64,000 nucleotides of DNA, from the NCBI GenBank assembly GCA_019915135.1, contig JAHLMK010000016.1:310001-374000 (forward strand), in the 5' to 3' direction. This DNA is from Strobilurus pachycystidiatus. Taxonomy: Eukaryota; Basidiomycota; Agaricomycetes; Agaricales; Physalacriaceae. Position 1 is the stretch's first letter. Each line of letters starts with the position of its first letter. Below the pieces are notes generated by a model, which worked only from the letters and a program-made list of their open reading frames with translations, did not search any database and had not been told where the DNA came from. The position numbers and the translations under genes are program-made. Shown piece by piece: positions 10,248 to 21,475 of the stretch.

Positions 10248-13200
10248 ATCAGTTCTATTCCTTTTTGTGATTTGATATCACTGGCGGCAAGAGCACGTCC
10301 CGCTTTCAGCCAATTCGCGTGTGCTATCGAAACTCGCCTCCTACGCCTCAGAATGCTGCCAGTAAGAAGAATCTTGCACCATGAGCACACACAGGACGTA
10401 AACCTTTTCCTCTCGGATGTATGATGGGAAAGACACTTCATGATCTGAATCATGTTGACCCTTGGCCTGGCACATGGGCACTCTTGGCGGGCGGCATGGT
10501 GTGTGGGTATTGTTCCAGCCACGTTCCAGCAGCAAGTCAAGGTCATGAGGGAAAGTAGAAGCTGTCGCCAAACAGACCCCGGGCTTTGACGAGTGCCGCA
10601 TCTGATCAAAAGCACGAGTGCCGAAGGATGCCTGGGTCACACTGCGCTCTTGATGACCATCGCTATCGCTGGTCGCCGCCTCCAAGGCAAAGTGGCTCAT
10701 CGATGGCCACGCCGTCAACGGCGCATCGCACACTGAGCAAAAGCTCTCAGATAATGGATCTGTCATGCGGCGATTTACCTCGGCAGTGAGCTTATCGCGA
10801 GACTGGTACCTCCATCTCACCGAGCACCATCTATAAGCAGGAGGCCATTGGCGTACAAAGAGTGTGTATATTGCCGCACCATATCCAAAGGTGTAATATT
10901 GGGCTACGAATGGAATATTCTCGATCTGCCAACCGCAGCCGCGACGCTTCCGAGATGATGCTGGTGTCCATACAGGCAGTCGGGAGCTGGCGTTCCCCTC
11001 AGGAAGGGCGACGACTAGCAAGGTGCTCAGCAGTCTTGGGTAAGGCGCGCATATTCTCAGCGTCAACGACGTTTACGGCCTCTCAACGTTCTCGCTGGAC
11101 CATCCACGAGCTGACGGCAGATGCGGACCAAGTTTATACGACGATGTATGCGGAGTAACCTCAGGCTTCCTATCAACACCGTAGTGCTATTGATCAATCA
11201 CTAGTACTCCATTATGCCTATTGTCAGCGCTAACTAGGGATAGGATACATACACGGTCGGTCCCTTCAGGAACACCGGCGAGACACGGTACACAGGGATT
11301 GGCCCATAACTACGAGCTACTACCAATCAATAGTTAACCACATAATTTAGTAAGTTTGACAAGTTGCTTGTGTGGGCCGTCTGCTCTTTGTGGCCAATAG
11401 TCTGCGTGCGCGTTTGTGTAAATCTGATGTATCAGACATCTCTCCCCTTCCCTGGAGTGCATAAGCGTGTGTCATCGGGATCCTCAAGGAGAGAGAAGTC
11501 GAGAGTTCTATCACCCTACACAATCTCGGAAATCGAGGGGCCAACAGAGTCTACGTCTATTAGCTGCTACTTTAAGATGTAGTTCTACATACACATACAT
11601 AAAGGACGGATATATAGCAGGAATTAGATGATGTGTCTTCATCTGGACCGTGCTAATAAGTCCTCCTCCTCAACAGCGGTACGTGGCGCGCCTACTAGCG
11701 CCAAACTACGACACGACCCACCGTTGCGATGTGTTCACACAGCACTGAGTATGAGTTTGGGGATATGATAGCTGCGTTAAGACGCCTGAATGCCCTCTGG
11801 GACAATTCTAACTGATGTTCAGTTCGATGCAGAAAAGATTGTAACAAATGCGATATACCCTGAACATGCCACGAATGGCAAGGACAAGGTACGGGAGCCA
11901 GTACGACGCTATGAGGACCTGCGTTCCCGAGACAGGACCCCACGAGGGCAAGAGACACACCATCTCCCACACATAGAAGAGGGCGCCACTTTCTTGAAAG
12001 TGGCGTCCTCCATGCATCCAACACTCTGTGCAAGCAGAGAAGGTCCGTACTCGAGACAGCCCACACTCGGGACTCGAATGCCGTCCCATCATATTCCATC
12101 CAGCCCGAAACATGAGTGACCCAACTAATGAACACGATGAGAACGGTGCGATGGAGTACCGCTGTAGCTGCAAGTTGTGAATGGTGGCGCCTGTGATTGT
12201 TTTGAGGCAGACAGAGACGTGCCGGAGGGCGGACTTGGAGTGGTGGGCACGGCAGTCGCTGGCGCTTGGTTTCGTTGTTGGGAGTATCGACAGTGGGAGC
12301 AGCAACCATTTTGACAGTGATTGCACATACAAGCTTAATTGCAAGACAAAGGGATTTACTTGACAGCTTGACGAGCTTGACTCTGTGTTATGGACGTTAG
12401 AAGAGCCATGGAGCGATGTGGGCTGACTTACGTTTAGGCTACCACACGACGTCGGCAAGAATCGTTAGTTTGGCGGGCAAGTGGCGGTCTACAGTAACGT
12501 ACACTGAATGATAATAGACGGCTGAATGTCGAATGTGATTCGCGAATCGCAAGCGGTGTGAAGACTGAGCCACTGGCAGGGAGTACTGGGAAAGTCCGGC
12601 AATGGGAGACAGGATGGTTCTGGAGGGATGGCGAGAGGGGCGGCAAGATTTTATAGATGGAGGGCGGACCAGGGCCGGGTACACATGTGCGCGCCGATGG
12701 TCTTTTTGATACCCGCCACTCTTGATTTGGAAAGTCGTCCGAAAAAACACAGCACTTTTCGCGTAATTTGACTCGAAAATCGTCGGGTTCTACAGCAGTT
12801 GCACTATAATCTGGTCGCTCCTGAGTTTCTAGAAGGAGAGGCATGAAATAAGACTGGTCGTCCCCGTCTTGAGTGCCACTCACCTGCTCGTCGACAGAGA
12901 TTTCACTCCATCTCCACGAGGGCAACGCAACCCCCGAGGAACAACATATCCATAGTCTCCATTGACGCGTAAACATCGCGCGATTTCGACCTCCTCTCGA
13001 CGTGAAGTCGACCTCGCCACCAACGAGGAATTACAGCCTGACGTCATGTAGCGCGGACCGTACTTGAGGTGCATGACGGATCATCAAACCAACGGCGACA
13101 TCAAACAACTGCGACCTTGGTCCCGAGCTATGAATCACGGAGAGTACAAGTGATCATCGATGAGGTTGCTGGGTCACCACCACCCTCGATGCCCATCAAA

Positions 13201-14889
13201 TTGCGAAGCGCCTCTTCGAGTGACGTGGACTCCAGACTGGACAGCAAAGTATCGGGTTGTGTGGATGCCACTGGACGCAGGCGCCTCTGGTAGGTGAGCA
13301 AAGCCATAAAATGAATCAGAGACGAACCAGGCGCGGCTTGCCCCATATGATGTTACAGCAACCGTCGGGGTCAACGAACATCGACGCATAGGGCGAGAGG
13401 CAGAGGCAAAGATGAAAGAACTCCCAGCGAGCCTCATTAATGTAAGAACAAGGAGAAAGAGGCTCCCTCGGTCCAGCGTAGGTCCAGTAGTTATTGTTGC
13501 ACAACGTCGTCTTGGTTGCGGTTGAACCTGCAAAGTGCCGGCGGCACTTTCCGTGCCGCGATCAAGCCGAAGCCACTCCTCTTTTGCAACTTGATCTCTT
13601 TCTTCGACCGTCGTCTTTTCAGGTCGACTCGATGCTAGCCAAGCTAAATGGCTTTGCCCTCATATCTCTACAATATGCGTACGAATTAGTCCTTTGGCCT
13701 GCCACTCGACTTGTGAAACGTTGGGCAGAGGCTCGAACGCCCCAGTCGCAGCCCAAACTGTGTGGGCATCTACTCGCGCTTCCACTATGGCTATGTAGAC
13801 TTCCCTTGTTGGCTGGTGTATGTTACGCATCACACAGGCCACCGGTTACATTGCAATAGATCAAATGGAGGAGCTCTTGCCGTTCGACGACGACTACAAA
13901 CTACTGTTGGACGTATATCACCTTACCTTCGATTAGTTGGACTCCCCGCGTCCTCAAAAAGAGATTGTCTGCGGGTTTCAGCAGTACAAGAAATTCAGTG
14001 ACTTCGAGTCAACAGTTGTACGTTCAATGTTATCGTCATCTTTGTACCGTAGGCTCACTCTGATGATGATACCGGTGTAGATACTGGGACGGTTAGCAGG
14101 CATACTCCTTCAAAGCAGCCGGTGACATATATGGACTCATTGAGTATTACCGCTGGCGGATCTGCAGGCTACGGGACGTACGATGCTTAGGCAGATGCGG
14201 TTCATGCACGAAGCACAGATTGAGTGCCAGGGATACACAGATGCTGATGTCGATTCGTAGATAGAGTCCTTTCGCAGTGCATGTCAAGCTTGACCGTTCT
14301 TCCGCGGATAGGGTACTCGGTCACAGCTGGCGTGAGTACCGATTGGGGTAGCTTGTTCGACAGGCCCTACAAGTTTTGCGGAACGGTCCGTGGATATACT
14401 ATACTGGTTGGCGGTAAGTCCCGTAACCTTTCGATGCACCATGCCAAGCAAATGGGACTGGGTGTTGCATCTCAAGTACGTCTGGAGCCAGCTGATCCTC
14501 GCTTACGCGCGGATTCTGCGCCACACTGGACTACCCAACCGTACTCGGATGCAAGATTGCTGCTCTCGGGCAGGGATACTTATCCGAAGGACATCGGATG
14601 CATTTGAGGATATGAAGTAGAGAAGGCTTGCACGGTGTCTGAAAGCTCTCTGAATGTATACTACAAATGCGTAGGGTTGAGTCGTAACAAATTGAAACGG
14701 TGACGTGATACATTTCTATAAGTCGCCGCAACGCGTAGCAAGATTGGCCGCGTTCATATGGCGCCCGCAATCAATCATCCTTCCCGTCCAGCTCCACGTC
14801 AGTTCAAGCGCCCATTCCCATCGCGCGCGACGCCACACTTAAGCGTCGTGCTTCTCGGAACCAGATATCTGTACGCTGCGTCCCTGGGT
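10248..14889. other. 4.6-kb segment without a convincing gene
   Basis: This segment has no counterpart in unit A. Possible coding traces are weak. A minus-strand TATAAAAT near 12650 is followed by a well-formed intron-like GTAAGT...CTAAC...CACAG (about 12433-12384) and an open frame from the ATG at 12309 to 11695 (204 codons, no recognised domain). Another minus frame runs 11066-10341. On the plus strand 13850-14640 only short open pieces are found. I could not join these into a gene model with conserved features; they may be remnants of inserted or decayed genes. Confidence 0.4.
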
Positions 14890-15287
14890 TGGCACCCTTG
14901 ATTGATCGAAATTAGTCAGCTGCCTAAACAGTCCTCTCACCAGTCTTCTACAGCGAGACATCACCCATACGCTCCCAGAACAGCGACCACGGCCACAGCA
15001 ACGGCTACCACAGCAACGACGAAGGGATAGACGGGATTACGAGCGGGAGATCGTCGGGAAGAGAGTACCAGCAGGACAGGGAGGCCGCTGTGTTGGAATT
15101 TCTGCATTCGAGTCCGAGGAGTCCAAGGTGCGGCTCTAATCGACGGCGACGGCGGCGAACGGCTAACGTGGCGCGCAGTGACCCCGACCCACAAAGATCG
15201 CCCAGCATACTGCACTCCAGTCTCATCCACTCGCCCGCGCTCGTGACCCGCCTGGTGAACACCACCTCCACCAACACCGCACACAGC

Positions 15288-17056
15288 ATGGAGCCACCCA
15301 CGCCCGACTCGCCCCAGCAGCCATCGCGCAACCCGATCCTCAATTTCAACATCCTGCGCCGCCGGGATCGCGAAGTGAGTCCAGATCCGCCCAGCCCAGG
15401 GTTACCCCACGTCATGAGCGGGATGCTCAGAGGACGGCGGAGCATGGGCCCGCCTGCTGTTCCCACAGCGCCGACGCCATCGTCGACAGCGCCCGCCCCC
15501 GTCGCAACCGGCACTAGCAATGGTGCCGCCCACCGCATCCGTCTCGTGCCTCACCTCGACTCACGCCGCTCCCTCAAATTCGACGCCATCACACGCGAGC
15601 TGAAGGAAGGCGATGGCCCGCTCCGCATCGGCCGCTTCACCGAGCGCAGCAACCCACCGCCTACCGCCGGCACCAGCAAGATCGCGTTCAAATCCAAGGT
15701 CGTCAGTCGAGCGCATGCCGAGATCTGGGTCGAGGCAGCCGGGACGTTCTACGTTCGGGACACGCGCAGCTCGAGCGGAACATTCCTCAACCACGTCAGG
15801 CTTAGTCCCGCCAATACGGAGAGCAGGCCAAGTGCGTTGCGCGATGGGGATATCCTCCAGCTTGGCGTTGACTACCAGGGCGGGACGGAGGACATCTACA
15901 AGAGCGTCAAGATCCGCGTCGAGGTGGGCAGGGAGTGGCAGGGCGGGAAAAATGCGTTCAATACGAATGCGTTGAAGAACTTGAAGACGCTCGGCGCGCC
16001 CGTGCAAGTGGTACAGAAGAATGGGAAATCGAGTATACCGGATTGTTGCATATGTACGTCGCCTCTATCACTCATTCCACACAGTGCTGATTCTGTACTT
16101 ACAGGTCTATTTGCCGTGACGATCCGACAAGCGCTGTTTATCGCCCCGTGTTCACACACATTTCACTATAAATGCATCAGACCTTTACTAGAGAACCATC
16201 ATCCCGCATTCAGCTGCCCATTATGTCGAACATTTGCAGATCTAGATGAAGATGTCGAGATTGAGGTTTGTCCCTCTTTGCTGCTCTTACCGTCAATCGT
16301 TTCATCAATCAACCATTCAGGGCGACGAAGAGTCCGTAGCAGACGAAGATAGCGGCGGTGATACTGAGCAAGCAGGACCTGGTGTACCGACGAAGGACGT
16401 CGACCCTCCACTTGACCCCGCATTGCCTGATGCTACACCGGTCATACCCAGCCCGGACTGCCTCATTCATCCCGAGGCCGCGGACATGATTCGCGCGGCC
16501 CAGGCGAAGAAGAAGGAGAAGCGGAGGGAGAATCGGCGGCTTGTGGATGCGGGTGCGGAGACCGAGGTGGAGGGTGATGTGGGTGGGAGTAGTGGGGCGG
16601 GTAGGGTGGAGGGGATGGAGATGATGGATGAAGAGGAGGAAGATGACGATGACGATGAGGTTCGAGGTGAAGGTTAGTCTTTTCCTACAAGTGGTATTTT
16701 CGTCTTTCGTGCTACATACCTCATTTCGAGTTTTCGTCCTTTCTTGTTTCCTTACTATACATCTCGTCGCCCTCGATCTTGCGTCCTGCTTACTGTACTA
16801 CGGTTCGATATTGTGTTCCTGTGCGACGTTGTTATTTTCGTCTTCACACCATCGTTCACTATCCATCCTTTCCTTCGTTCTGTTCTTCCGTTTTCTTTCT
16901 TCCATACTGACACGATCCCCAGATGCGCCTATCGGCGGTCCCACAGTCATCGTACCCATGGGTGGACCAACGGTCATCACCCAACACGCGGGCGGGAGCG
17001 ATGGGGACGTCGTTATGGTCGACGCCCCGGCGACGAGAAACAGGGACTCGGATTAA
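15288..17056 (+). CDS. dma1: FHA-RING E3 ubiquitin ligase, Dma1/Dma2 type
   Basis: Four exons, 15288-16053, 16105-16265, 16321-16672 and 16923-17056, join in frame. The FHA domain lies at about residues 80-180 and shows LRIGRFTER, the SKVVSRAHAEIW core and SSGTFLNHVRL, the phosphothreonine-binding signature. The RING follows at about 255-305, with CCIC split by intron 1, then APCSHTFHYKC and SCPLC. This FHA-then-RING order is that of fungal Dma ligases, which act at the septin/spindle checkpoint and in exit from mitosis. The C-terminus is acidic (runs of E and D) and ends with GGPTV repeats, unlike the short yeast proteins. The third intron is long (250 bases). The start ATG in CACAGCATGG was chosen because the upstream in-frame codons lie in the low-complexity 5' leader. 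A decayed copy of the 5' end sits at 3850-4330. Confidence 0.92.
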
Positions 17057-17642
17057 ATGAGACGTTCGGATCATGCTCAATGTTTGCATAGCTTCATTTC
17101 ATCTTTGTTGTTTTGTACACGTTATGTTATCTTCTGGATGTATGGATGTACGGGGGGAATAATGTATATACTGGGTATCGTTAATCACTGCGAGTTCGTG
17201 GGTGTAGGCCATTATGGGATTCAAGAACAGGGGTACAGCGTGGCATATGTGAAGGATCCAACCCTCTCTGAAGACTTGCAGCAGAGCCTAGCAGAGCGCG
17301 CTTTGAGGGGCTTGTGACGCTCCTTGATCTCCTCACAAGGCGGCTCAATATCACGACCACGCTTGCGAGATTTTGAGCGAAAGCCGGCGGGCCCGGGCGG
17401 GGACCGCGACCTGGGCTTCAAAGAGTTCACCGAGCTTCCGCAGATCTTGACAACCAACGCGGGGGCAACGAATCGTGCGGAGATTGATTTGCGCTAGTTG
17501 TCTCGCCGTGTGTCATACCACGTAGACTCTGGGTTCGTAGCAGCGACAAACATCACGTGGCCGCACTCTTGTTCAACCATCACCACTGCTAGTACTACTA
17601 GTACTAGTACTAACTCCCCTCGTCCAACTCATCAAAAACCAA
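17057..17642. other. 3' flank of the ligase and 5' flank of the next gene
   Basis: No gene seen. A short CTAGTACTA-type simple repeat lies near 17588-17613, about 30 bases upstream of the next start. Confidence 0.5.
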
Positions 17643-18811
17643 ATGGCAGTCCCCCTTGAGCTCCTGAATGTCGAACGGGTATTTGTCGAAGCCACAGACA
17701 TGCCACTGTTCTTCAGGAAAAACTTAAGGGCCGGTCTTTGTCGTCGACCTGGTAGCTTGACTCATGATTCTTACTAGCTTGACTGGTACGAGTATTGCTG
17801 GGGTCTGCAACGAGGCCAACTGGTTGCCTTCTTTGAACAATCCTCTAATCAACTGCATAGTGAGGTCTCCGGTCATCACCGTCTCAGTCTCATTAATACT
17901 GTGACAACAGTTCAGCCAGCACTCAAGGCCGCCATCATGTCGAAAAGAGTGGCACTTCTTCCATCGGACGCTCTCATTCGAAGCCTTCGGGACTTGCATG
18001 ACCGAAATCAATACCAGCGTCCTGTCGACCAGCGGCAACCTTTCACAGAGGTAACCTCTACTTAGTCTCTGCCTCAGTGTAACAAATTCCTCATGCCGCG
18101 TTCCAGCTTTTTCCTCTCGGAACCTACCAATACAGAGTCGTACCCTTGGAGCGGTCCGTTGCCATGTACATTCGACAGCCTGGTACCGGCAAAGTCTGTC
18201 CTCTCAAAAAGCGGGCGCCCGGAAATTCTGTGTCTCTCGTGACATGCGACGCACATCCCCTCTTCGTCCTTGCCCATGGCTGCTCTGCTGTTGGTTCAAA
18301 ATACGACCTCTTCCCTGATCCCATGTTCAGCAATCTTGAAGCGATGTATGACGCTTGGCACAGTGTCATTCCCCTCGCATTTTTTGCAGGAGCATTTCAT
18401 GGTCAATTCGGCCGCTCCATTCCGTTCGCCCATCGCCACCATTTCCCATCCTCCGCGCTGCACTCCACACCTGGATCCAGTCCTGAACCATACTCGTCAT
18501 CGTCGTCCTCAGATGGCGACTGGGATCGATCCTCAAAGCGATCCCGGTCGACATCCTCCGACAGTGACTACGATGAGCCGGACGTTCGAAAGTGGATAAG
18601 CGAATGCGACTCTTCGTCTTTTGATGCCGCTCTCATCGACAAGAATGAGATAGGGACCTACGCGTCCGAGGTATCCAGGTCGGTGAAGGAGGCGTTGGGG
18701 GCGACGAGGAAGACGCAAGGAGGTCAGGCGACGAGTAAGGTCGATGATGATCCAATACCTGTAGCGGCGCGAAAGCAAACCCGCACGAAGAGAAAGCGAG
18801 TGGCTGCGTAG
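17643..18811 (+). CDS. hypothetical protein with Ser-rich, basic C-terminus
   Basis: Exons 17643-17678, 17778-18050 and 18107-18811 join in frame (phase 0 at both introns). The second and third junctions look reliable; the first exon is a best guess from MAVPLELLNVER to DWYEYCWGLQ. The body includes LPSDALIRSLRDLHDRNQY, then PLGTYQYRVVPLERS, then CDAHPLFVLAHG. The last 100 residues are rich in Ser and Asp (SSSSSSDGDWDRSSKRSRS) and end KQTRTKRKRVAA, a likely nuclear signal. No named domain is recognised. It looks like an agaricomycete orphan of about 337 aa. Confidence 0.65.
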
Positions 18812-20023
18812 TTACCTTACCCTGGATTTGTAACTTATCTCAGGTATCAGTGGCTGTTCTCTGCACGTCCTTCATGTGTGCAATCATGGTTTTCTCCAAA
18901 GAACAATGCTTTCATGTGAGCAGAGTCATGCTCTGTATGTCCATCATGTTCGTTGAGCTATCAAACTCTCCTGCTACTATTAAGCACTAACAAGAGTTGA
19001 TCACACACAGTGAGAGTGAAGATGAGTATTCACCGTGAGTTCAACGCCATCCTCGGTCGCAGTCAGGCAGTAAGCTGGCCACTCGCTCAACGTCAGCCAA
19101 CTTCTCCGTTCGATGTCGACTTATAAGCGTCAAAGCAGCGGAGACGCGCATTGTCTTCGCCTGCGACACGCTACGTTCGAGACCTAGACAACCTGTACAG
19201 TCGTGACCAGCTTCCCAACTGCGAGATCGCGTTCTTCGGGGTGGCCTTGGTCGCGTGTTGATAACTCAACAAAAGTGACAACCAGCAGAATTAGCATGAG
19301 GCCTACTACAGCGAGGGAGAATAACAAGTGATCCACATTGAGTCACGAGCAGCCGCCCAACAAATGCGTGATGATTGCACGGTCGTGCGCCGTGTGTTCA
19401 AATGCTCACCGCCGTCGTGCTAGCGCCCAGGGGATACAGCAACATCATAAGGAGTTGACAGGTGTGATGTGCGCCTGAGATTCTTGTGATACTCACGTCG
19501 CCACAAATGAAGCAGAGATGAAAAGTGCCGAGAGAGCGCTGGATCGAATTGTTCGTTACTTGAACAGACGCAAAGATCCGCGAGAATCGGAGGACCGAGA
19601 TCCGATGCAACACGAGGATCTACCGCGAAACTGCATAATAATCCGATGAGAATGTCACCGCCGGTTCACGATGCAGGAGGAATCAAGCAAGAAGCCCTAT
19701 TCACCTCAAGAATTCGGCTGGATGAGATTGAACACGGACAGGGCGTCGTTGAGGAACGACCATCCTCACCTGCTTGCTCAAAAACGTCACAAGAACCTTC
19801 CCATCTGAGCGCCGAAGCTTGTCCCATGGCCCGGAAGGTGATACCCTTGTTATGTCATTCAAAGAAACTGCGCTCATGCAGAGGTCTGCTGCGTATCGAT
19901 TGGTCGATGTCGATCACGATACATTAGATAGCGAATACAGGAGAGATAGGTCATACAATGCTCATGGCGAATACCATCCCAGATGATCTCGTTAGGAGTG
20001 GACGAGGCCAAACTGTTATCCCG
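18812..20023. other. no supported gene
   Basis: Several minus-strand frames (for example 19613-19398 and about 19970-19690) have a plausible amino-acid mix and could be distal exons or remnants of a membrane-protein gene like the one at 20024-21475, but I found no reliable splice chain. Confidence 0.35.
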
Positions 20024-21475
20024 TCAAACAATACCGTTGTGCCTGCGTATATGGATATCGGGGTCGTCCGCCGACTCTCTGGGAGTATGGCGTTCCATAG
20101 CCAGAGATTCCATGGTAATAATAGTGGACTCCTCCTTCACTGGCTTGATTTTGTCCCCGAAACGGATCGTTGACACCCTCGTTCCCGTCAGAGGGGAGGG
20201 AAGAGAGCCACTGCCAGCGGTTGAACTATTCCAATCGGACATCGCAACATCGAGTGATTGCCGTGAACGGACAATTATGACTGTCATCGTTGGTAGAATT
20301 GCCTGCGAGGTGATCAGAACAATCATCTCAAGCCGTGTGGCCCAACGTACTGCGAGATATATTGACATCTTGCTGAAGATGTCTGTGGCCCTGTCGAGTG
20401 GGGTGAACGCTTCCATGTCGACGGTGTATGTGACGGCAACAGTAAGCTGGAAAGTTATATATGAGCCGGGGAACGTTTTTGGTGTGTTCAGTGGATAGTC
20501 ACCTGAATGACGGCGAATATAGCACCAGTTTCGACGAGGACCAGCAGAATTCGTGTCACATCGCCACGATGTCGCTGTAAGACCTTGTTTGTCACCTTAT
20601 GGTGACGCCTATTGACAATCTATCTCATTCATGAAAGTAAGAGTCGACGATAATCGACGCACCAAGCTTTGTAGGCGATGCACATTGTTCCCAGAAGATT
20701 AGTGCCGAAAGACGTGAATGTACATGCAGTAAAGAGCGTTGCGTCGGTTGCGGGATTGCTGACATGAGTGGCATGTTTTGCCTCGAGAGATATCGCGTAC
20801 GTCCATAGAACTGGCAAAGATCAGAAAGGGGATAATTCCGGATACATTGGACGCGTACCGGCATCAGCTGATGCTAAGATTGCCAAGAAAGTCCGGACAG
20901 CCATGCTCCCGGGGTACAGGACCCAAGCTCGCCACACGACTATGCAGTCGGAGACCACGAACTGCCGACGTGGGGTCAGAATATCCAAGGTTGACGGCGG
21001 TGAGCAGGGGCAATAGCTCACGTTCACAAGCATAGGCCATTCGCACAAAATAGTCACGGCAATATGTCGTGTCCGCCAGAGTTGCCGTCGGTCAGCGATG
21101 GGTGTATTCGTATTGAGGAGGTACTCCTCAATTTGCGTTACGATGTATGTTAAATCTGCGGCGCATTGTATGGTCGTTGACGCAAAAAGAGTGAGAATCG
21201 CGGCAAGGAGGAATTTCGAGGCTCGGGAAGTGAGGGGATATCTCCTGATGGAGACCGTCAGAAGAGGTGATGCGGGTGGGAAGGCCACGTACAGGCACAT
21301 GCGAAGACACATGGCAAATACAACGAGATAAACGCCTGGGATTGGACATAAATGCGTAGAACGAAGGATTTTAAGTCAACGTACCATACAGAATGAATCC
21401 CGTGCTCATTGGGGCCAAGTTGGCACGAAGAATGAGCCCAAAAGTCGCCACAAGCTCATTCTGCTCCGTTGACAT
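20024..21475 (-). CDS. multi-TM (seven-TM type) basidiomycete membrane protein
   Basis: Minus-strand exons can be matched one by one to the paralogue at 48938-50624. They give MSTEQNELVATFG to STGFILYG, VYLVVFAMCLRMCLY, a long exon with ASKFLLAAILTLFAST and ADLTYIVTQIEEYLL, then DCIVVWRAWVLYPGS, ATDATLFTACTFTSFGTNLLGT with AYKAW, and a final exon with LPTMTVIIVRSRQSLDV and a polar tail ending RRHNGIV. The DCIVVWRAW motif after a TM segment is typical of a large agaricomycete family of seven-helix proteins. The function is unknown (receptor-like topology only). The start was chosen by alignment with the paralogue. Some internal exon ends are approximate, and part of the middle may be damaged, because I could not place every junction. 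Confidence 0.65.

Noticed and set aside
11695..12309. 204-codon minus-strand frame with TATA-like sequence and a leader intron
   Set aside because: No conserved motif, competing frames of similar quality, and no paralogue; kept only as a remark in the region description.
15090..15287. In-frame upstream extension of the FHA-RING protein by 66 residues
   Set aside because: It lies in the 5' leader that is also duplicated at 3850-4330, begins without an ATG in good context, and is low-complexity; the conserved protein starts at 15288.
17590..17613. CTAGTACTA repeat as a regulatory palindrome
   Set aside because: A simple-sequence run of four to five units; no reason to call it a binding site.
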